DNA of 18,556 bases from assembly GCA_009784635.1 (NCBI GenBank), contig WRBG01000019.1, positions 1-18,556 on the forward strand, written 5' to 3'. Position numbers and translations under genes: made by a program. The first letter of the stretch is position 1. Each line of letters begins with the position of its first letter. The notes below the pieces were generated by a model, which saw only the letters and a list, made by a program, of their open reading frames with translations, did no database searches and was not told the DNA's origin. Below, piece by piece: positions 14,354 to 18,556 of this stretch. The stretch comes from Bacteroidales bacterium (GTDB taxonomy: Bacteria > Bacteroidota > Bacteroidia > Bacteroidales > UBA932).

Positions 14354-16077
14354 AGTCCAATTAGGGCCAATTGCAGGGCTGTTATTCCCACATAATCCGT
14401 CAAATTTCTGAATCCGACTTCTATATGGGCGCCGTTCCGGTCTTGGTACACGGTTATTCCTCCCGATTCCGATACAAATTTATACCGCTCCGCACAATAC
14501 CCCCTTGCGGCGGCAACAGCGGTGTTGTCGTTGTCGGCAAAGGCCAAGAGGGCAGCCGTCATATAGTCCGAAGTAAAGGTATACACGCAATACTGGAGCC
14601 TGCTGCCTGTTTCGCCGTCATACACCATTGCTTGACCGGCAAAACCAAAGGCGGTAAGGGTGGCGTTAAGGGCGCTTAGGCTGCGCCGTTCTGCGTTTCT
14701 AATATCCGATTGGGCTCCCAAAAACAGAAGAACCGGCTCATTCCAACTGTTGTATACGGGATTAACGGTTATCGTACATTCCCGATACATTCCGCCCGGA
14801 ACCTCTACCCGTATTATGGCCTCGCCTATTCTTTGGGCGGTTACAACCCCCTGTTGGTCAACGGTAGCCACCCAAGGGTCGCTGCTGGACCAGTAATACG
14901 CAGCGGGAGGGGTGGCATGAACGGGCAAATAAGACGCCTGCAACGAGTAGGTGTTGCCGCTCCTCATAGTCACAGCCTCTTGATTTATATGTATGGAACT
15001 AATCGGTCTGATTACCGTTACCCGACAAGCGCTTGCCAGCGTTCCGTTTACTACTTGCAGGGTGATGGTGCACGTGCCGGCTTCTATGGCTGTTACTTTT
15101 CCAAAAGCATCTACCGTAGCGACCGCTTCGTTGTCCGAAAACCAAACCACTTCATCTGTGGTGTTTTCGGGGAATATTCGATAGGTAATCGTATATTCGT
15201 CGTCCACCATCATGTTAAGAAAAAACGGATTCAACTCTATGGATGTAGCATTTTCTTCTAATACCGTAACACTACAATGAGCTATTATTAAGTGATTTGC
15301 TTCGTCTAAAATCGTAACGACTGTGGCGCCGGGGCTTAGGCCTTTAATGACGCCGCTCTGATTTACGGAAACTATGTCAGGATTTGCAGAAGACCAAAAT
15401 GGACGCTGCAACTCCACTCCTTCCGGAAAAACCGTATAGCCAAGCGTCGCTTCTCCTTGATACCTCAATGTTACTTCTTCTAAGTCTAAAACGATGGATT
15501 CGGCTAATTTGGGGGTTACAACTACGGTACAACTTGCTTTTACCTCGGGCTTTTCCAAGTCAAAGACCGTAATCACCGTCTGCCCAACCTTCATCGCGGT
15601 TACTTTCCCTTCCCCATCCACCACAGCCACCGTTTCGTCAGAAGAGTTCCACTGGGCGTCGGAGACAACAGAGCCGTTAGGAGCAAAGGTATAAGAAAGT
15701 GTTTCGCTTTTGCTTTCTTCCAAAACAAGGTGTTCTTTGTTCAAGTATATATGTGTCGCCAACTGTGCGGCAACCTGAACCTCGCAGGCGCTCATTAAAG
15801 ACCTGCCCGGCAAAACCACCGTAACGGTAGTATTTCCTTGACCCACTGCGGTCAATATTCCCGTTGCCGAAACCGTGGCCACCGCGGTATTGGAAGACGA
15901 CCATTGGTATTCGGGGGCGGGCAAATCGGCCGGCTCATGGAGTACATTAAACCGGTAGGTATCGGTTACACGCAGCCCCAGCGTCTGCGGGTCCAAAAAG
16001 ATGGCCGATACTTTTTCTTCTTCTCTGTTGCATCCGATTAACAAACAGATAATCAGCAATCCACACAATTTTTTCAT
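14317..16077 (-). CDS. lipoprotein with five bacterial Ig-like (Big_2) domains
   Basis: A 586-aa protein with a lipoprotein signal (MKKL, hydrophobic core, LLIGC with Cys16), so it is probably anchored to the outer membrane. Five tandem Big_2 domains follow at about residues 23-103, 104-188, 189-273, 274-356 and 357-439. Each has the W-S-S-(S/D/N)...VA-V...G-V-(T/K)-A/G pattern and ends in a strand with a single cysteine (SACEVQV, ASCTVVV, AHCSVTV, SACRVTV, RECTITV). About 147 C-terminal residues (WNEPVLLFLGAQSDI onward) are not Ig-like and match nothing I recognise; AERRSLSALNATLTAFGF is a likely helix. The Ig repeats are probably a stalk or cell-surface spacer. The gene stands between the convergent tRNA-Gln and the PPTase operon. 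Confidence 0.88.
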   Translation of the reverse strand: MKKLCGLLIICLLIGCNREEEKVSAIFLDPQTLGLRVTDTYRFNVLHEPADLPAPEYQWSSSNTAVATVSATGILTAVGQGNTTVTVVLPGRSLMSACEVQVAAQLATHIYLNKEHLVLEESKSETLSYTFAPNGSVVSDAQWNSSDETVAVVDGEGKVTAMKVGQTVITVFDLEKPEVKASCTVVVTPKLAESIVLDLEEVTLRYQGEATLGYTVFPEGVELQRPFWSSANPDIVSVNQSGVIKGLSPGATVVTILDEANHLIIAHCSVTVLEENATSIELNPFFLNMMVDDEYTITYRIFPENTTDEVVWFSDNEAVATVDAFGKVTAIEAGTCTITLQVVNGTLASACRVTVIRPISSIHINQEAVTMRSGNTYSLQASYLPVHATPPAAYYWSSSDPWVATVDQQGVVTAQRIGEAIIRVEVPGGMYRECTITVNPVYNSWNEPVLLFLGAQSDIRNAERRSLSALNATLTAFGFAGQAMVYDGETGSRLQYCVYTFTSDYMTAALLAFADNDNTAVAAARGYCAERYKFVSESGGITVYQDRNGAHIEVGFRNLTDYVGITALQLALIGLKNRWFIISYAL

Positions 16078-16124
16078 ATTATTGCTATTTTAAAAAACAT
16101 TCCACATAATCCAAGTCAGAAAAG

Positions 16125-16155
16125 GCCGACCCTCCACACCGGAGAAGCCGACCCT
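16125..16155. repeat. 9-bp direct repeat GCCGACCCT, 22-bp period
   Basis: GCCGACCCT occurs at 16125-16133 and again at 16147-16155, 48-78 bp upstream of the Ig lipoprotein start (AGGGTCGGC twice on the coding strand). Short stems also occur: CTCC/GGAG (16132-16144) and AGAAG/CTTCT (16143-16158), which exclude each other. It could be a pair of binding sites on one DNA face or part of a structured leader. Confidence 0.5.
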
Positions 16156-16183
16156 TCTTCCTAAAACCTAAACCTATACTACT

Positions 16184-16264
16184 ATGACGCAAAAAAGAGG
16201 CAAAATGTTGCATGGTTTTAAAATTTTTTTCAACATCTATGCACAAACAAATGTAAGCACATGA
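16184..16264 (+). CDS. possible 26-codon small ORF, doubtful
   Basis: ATG at 16184 opens a frame of 26 codons (MTQKRGKMLHGFKIFFNIYA...) ending at TGA 16262-16264, overlapping the end of the opposing PPTase gene. The basic start and hydrophobic middle look like the beginning of a signal peptide, and the preceding CCTAAAACCTAAACCTATACTACT is leader-like. I see no TAnnTTTG box upstream on this strand. It may be a gene remnant or chance. Confidence 0.15.
   Translation: MTQKRGKMLHGFKIFFNIYAQTNVST
16205..16236 (-). terminator. weak hairpin after the PPTase gene
   Basis: ATGTTG (16205-16210) and CAACAT (16231-16236) form a 6-bp stem with a 20-nt AT-rich loop directly after the PPTase stop. On the minus strand it is followed by TTTTGCCTCTTTTTT. 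The stem is weak; it is a candidate terminator for the S41-DUF2156-PPTase run. Confidence 0.3.
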
Positions 16265-16821
16265 TTATCAATGATTCTATATTTTAAAAAAAATAGGGCG
16301 CTGCCGCCGTCTTTGTAGAAAAAACGGGCGTACAGGTTGCCGGACTCTTGGGGAACAAAAGGCTCGACCTGCATGTGTCGGGCAAAATCGACTCCTTCTT
16401 GAGACACACATTTGAATAAGGCCTCCTTGGCGCTCCACAAAATGGCTAATTGTAAGCATCGCAGGTTTTGATTCGGACTCAAAAATCCGACTTCCCTATT
16501 GGAAAGCGCCCGACATTCCACCGCAGAAAAATTCCGGTCTAAACATTCCATGTCCACGCCTACCCGTTTTTGAGGATGAACCAACACAACGCCAAAACGG
16601 TTGGTATGGGCAATGCTTATATGGTCGGGCCGGTTGGGCAGAAAAGGCTGTCCGTTGGGGTAATGGTCCAACTTTTGGCCCGTGCCAAAGAGCAGGCGGA
16701 GCAGGGATTCTTCCATCAGCAACTCTTTTTCCCTTTTTTCCTTTCTACAGACCGGTTCCCGCTGCTCCCAAATGGCCAAAACCGCTCCATCTTCGTTTTT
16801 CTCCATATAATACAGGCCCAT
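16237..16821 (-). CDS. 4'-phosphopantetheinyl transferase superfamily protein (Sfp/AcpT type)
   Basis: Would transfer the phosphopantetheine arm of CoA to a serine of a carrier protein such as ACP. The two signature blocks are present: VGVDMECLDR (Mg-binding Asp and Glu) and WSAKEALFK (second Mg-binding Glu and catalytic Lys), preceded by HISIAHT. I chose ATG 16821 (194 aa, MGLYYMEKNEDG): it begins one nucleotide after the DUF2156 stop and fits the usual N-terminus. The longer start at 16845 would overlap the previous gene by 23 bp and add eight basic residues. It is last in a tight minus-strand run. Whether it serves FabD's ACP or another carrier cannot be told; no AcpS is in the window. Confidence 0.9.
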   Translation of the reverse strand: MGLYYMEKNEDGAVLAIWEQREPVCRKEKREKELLMEESLLRLLFGTGQKLDHYPNGQPFLPNRPDHISIAHTNRFGVVLVHPQKRVGVDMECLDRNFSAVECRALSNREVGFLSPNQNLRCLQLAILWSAKEALFKCVSQEGVDFARHMQVEPFVPQESGNLYARFFYKDGGSALFFLKYRIIDNHVLTFVCA

Positions 16822-16822
16822 A

Positions 16823-17764
16823 TTATTCCTCGTCCTTTTGTACAAAATGAGACAGAGATGTGTATGGAACGGTAAAAAAATACTTTTCCTGCATAAAAAC
16901 AGGACGGTAGGTTGTTTTGGCTGTCCTCAGCCCAAGGTCTCCCGCATCGTCCTCCCGATTGACGTGGGCAAAAGATGCCATTCGGTCGCGAACAAATGCT
17001 CGGTTAATCATTTGATAGGCCCCCCGTATATCGGGAAAAGCCTTCTCTACATGCACGATGTAGGTGTCGGAGTTAAGGGGCTCTCCCACCGTATAGGCGA
17101 CCACCTTGCCTCCCAGCCTTAATAAGCCGCCTTCTAACTGCAAGGCGTCAAAATGCTGCAAACCGGTTTCTGCCGCGCAAGCTTCTTTCCCAAGCGAATC
17201 ATTGCCGATACATCCCATCTGCAAGCACCATTCTCGGTTCATGGCTACACATTCGGGTATGTTGTGGGCGTCCAAACGCTCGTAGCTCCAGTCGGGTTGC
17301 TCTGCAAAACGGGCAATATGGTTGCGCTTGGGCTGGTAGTGTTTGCCTCGTAAATCACTTAAATCTTCTACTTTATAGACATAATCCCAATAGTCTCTCG
17401 CCGGATTCATCTCAAACAGCTCGGGATACAACTGCTGCAAGTCGGCGGCTTGGGCGGCCCCAATTCCGGCCATCTTAAAGTCGCGCCCTTCCCTTAGGGC
17501 TTCATCCATCAACAAGTCAATCAATGCTTTTAACCTTCCCTGTCCCGCCGGAAAAATATCTGTCGGATGTTCCGGACTGCCGATGCGTATCAGCAACCAA
17601 TCCTGCAGGCGGGCTATGCGGGTACGGTACACCAAGCGCCATACATACAGGTTGGTAAAACAATATTCTGCCCCACGGTAGTCCGACAGGCGCAACAAGG
17701 AATCTATCCATGCCTTGTCCGATAATTCAACTTGCTTAAAATCAATCACTATTCTTTTATTCAA
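16823..17764 (-). CDS. DUF2156 (phosphatidylglycerol lysyltransferase C-terminal-like) protein
   Basis: A 313-aa soluble protein with no signal peptide or membrane helices. Recognisable blocks are CFTNLYVWR near residue 35-45, DYWDYVYKVEDLSDLRGKHY followed by KRNHIARF, and VAYTVGEPLNSDTYIVHVEKAFPDIRGAYQMINRAF. These fit DUF2156, a double GNAT-fold family that includes the catalytic domain of MprF, which moves an aminoacyl group from tRNA to a lipid. The MprF membrane domain is missing here. The second GNAT-like half is complete and ends in DDAGDLGLRTAKTTYRP. The acceptor substrate is unknown. It starts 6 bp after the S41 peptidase stop and ends 1 bp before the PPTase start, so the three genes are almost certainly cotranscribed. 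Confidence 0.8.
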   Translation of the reverse strand: MNKRIVIDFKQVELSDKAWIDSLLRLSDYRGAEYCFTNLYVWRLVYRTRIARLQDWLLIRIGSPEHPTDIFPAGQGRLKALIDLLMDEALREGRDFKMAGIGAAQAADLQQLYPELFEMNPARDYWDYVYKVEDLSDLRGKHYQPKRNHIARFAEQPDWSYERLDAHNIPECVAMNREWCLQMGCIGNDSLGKEACAAETGLQHFDALQLEGGLLRLGGKVVAYTVGEPLNSDTYIVHVEKAFPDIRGAYQMINRAFVRDRMASFAHVNREDDAGDLGLRTAKTTYRPVFMQEKYFFTVPYTSLSHFVQKDEE

Positions 17765-17770
17765 TCCCCG

Positions 17771-18556
17771 TTAATATGTTTTTCTTAGCACAGAGCCGTT
17801 GAAATAATCGTTCCTCGACCTCATGCCTTGCTCTATGGCAAAGCCCGCTTTAGTAGCCGGAGCGACCGTCGGATACCCCGAATACCAAGGGCTGGTAATC
17901 AACTCCAACGCTTTGCCCAAAAGGGGTTCTTGAGTGTCTCCCAATGGCCGGACACCCTCGAGCAAGAGGTCGGCCACCTCGTAATCCGGTTTAAAACCGT
18001 CCTTGAAGTCTGTAACGCCTAACGAGTTGGCATAACGCTGCACAATTGGTTGTATGCCCCAGTTCTTTATTTCCTCGTCTACTACCCAAGCCGAACCGTT
18101 GTGGTACTGGGCTTGAAATAATATGGCGCCGGTATATTTTCCGCGGGTGGCCGCCCCAATCTTGACCACCCGCATATAGGGGTCTAAACCGGCAATCACA
18201 AATTCCGAGGCAGAAGCGGTACTGTAAGTAGTTAACACATACACCCGACTCAAGTTCATATTCACGGGAACGCTCTTGTCAAAAAGAGTTCTGATTTGGT
18301 CGTATTCCTTTTTATCTTCCCAATACTTTTGGTAAGCGGCGTTCCACTGATATGTCATCATCACTTTTTCTGCCTGCACCACTTGATTCGGGGCTAAAAT
18401 GCTGGCCAAGTGGGTCGCTACATGTCCGTAGCCTCCCAAATTGTAGCGTAAATCCAGCACCACATCCTGCACGTTTGCCGCTTTAAATCGCTGAAACACC
18501 TCGTCAAGTTCCTTGTCGGAACCTCCATAAAAGTCGCTGTAAAACAGATACCCAAT
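17771..18556 (-). CDS. S41 family (C-terminal processing) peptidase, 5' truncated
   Basis: The reading frame stays open through the window edge (IGYLFYSDFYGG onward), so the N-terminus, including any PDZ domain and signal peptide, lies outside; a GTG at 18499 is internal. The catalytic core is visible: VVLDLRYNLGGYG, and YVLTTYSTASASEFVIAGL with the presumed nucleophile Ser (the first Ser of SASE). The presumed general base Lys is in ATRGK, 25 residues later, the same Ser-Lys distance as in the plant D1 processing peptidase. The usual GEPTFGK block reads GAATRGK here. Such enzymes are normally periplasmic. After the core there is a tail of roughly 100 residues of low recognisability. It is the first visible gene of the run with DUF2156 and PPTase. 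Confidence 0.9.
   Translation of the reverse strand: MGYLFYSDFYGGSDKELDEVFQRFKAANVQDVVLDLRYNLGGYGHVATHLASILAPNQVVQAEKVMMTYQWNAAYQKYWEDKKEYDQIRTLFDKSVPVNMNLSRVYVLTTYSTASASEFVIAGLDPYMRVVKIGAATRGKYTGAILFQAQYHNGSAWVVDEEIKNWGIQPIVQRYANSLGVTDFKDGFKPDYEVADLLLEGVRPLGDTQEPLLGKALELITSPWYSGYPTVAPATKAGFAIEQGMRSRNDYFNGSVLRKTY

Noticed and set aside
14760..16011. Tandem DNA repeats in the Ig lipoprotein gene
   Set aside because: The repeat is at the protein-domain level only; the DNA copies have diverged and no near-identical units are seen.
16822..16845. Longer PPTase start at 16845
   Set aside because: It overlaps the DUF2156 gene by 23 bp and adds basic residues before the usual MGLYY start.
1..18556. 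CRISPR array, prophage, insertion sequence, toxin-antitoxin or defence genes
   Set aside because: No regularly spaced repeats, transposase or integrase motifs, terminal inverted repeats or defence domains were found on either strand.

Overview
The window looks like a chromosomal segment from an anaerobic member of the Bacteroidetes, most likely order Bacteroidales; the genus cannot be told. Three things point there. (1) Many genes have a Bacteroidetes-type -7 promoter box, TAnnTTTG, a short distance upstream, sometimes with TTTG about 19-20 bp before it, and Shine-Dalgarno sequences are largely absent. (2) There is a single-chain pyruvate:ferredoxin oxidoreductase, typical of strict anaerobes. 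(3) Several families common in this phylum are present: a DPP5-like S9 peptidase, Ig-like (Big_2) lipoprotein, DUF2156 protein, a SUMF1/FGE-like domain and a small zinc-ribbon protein.

Layout. 1-669: 3' part of an FGE/SUMF1-like gene, then a bidirectional terminator and tRNA-Arg(CCG) on the minus strand. 950-5455: fabD and nifJ (PFOR) on the plus strand, closed by a strong terminator. 5513-6421: a secreted DUF6263-like protein on the minus strand, divergent from a lipoprotein S9 peptidase (6539-8596). 8627-10483: ssb-cysS on the minus strand. 10666-11579: a zinc-ribbon protein and ispF on the plus strand. 11649-13589: groES-groEL on the minus strand, divergent from tadA and tRNA-Gln(TTG) on the plus strand (13737-14303). 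14317-16077: an Ig-repeat lipoprotein on the minus strand. 16237-18556: a tight minus-strand run of S41 peptidase (cut by the window edge), DUF2156 protein and 4'-phosphopantetheinyl transferase.

Most genes are housekeeping: fatty-acid and isoprenoid synthesis, pyruvate oxidation, tRNA charging and modification, protein folding and DNA binding. They are interleaved with envelope or secreted proteins. Links between neighbours are weak, apart from groES-groEL and the S41-DUF2156-PPTase run. FabD and the PPTase both serve acyl-carrier-protein metabolism but lie far apart.

I found no CRISPR array, prophage, insertion sequence, toxin-antitoxin pair or defence island, and no clear undescribed system. 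The more interesting signals are regulatory: two compact divergent promoter pairs, a near-leaderless tadA start, a tRNA promoter inside a gene end, and an unexplained 9-bp direct repeat with a 22-bp period before the Ig lipoprotein. The C-terminal domain of that lipoprotein is also unassigned.
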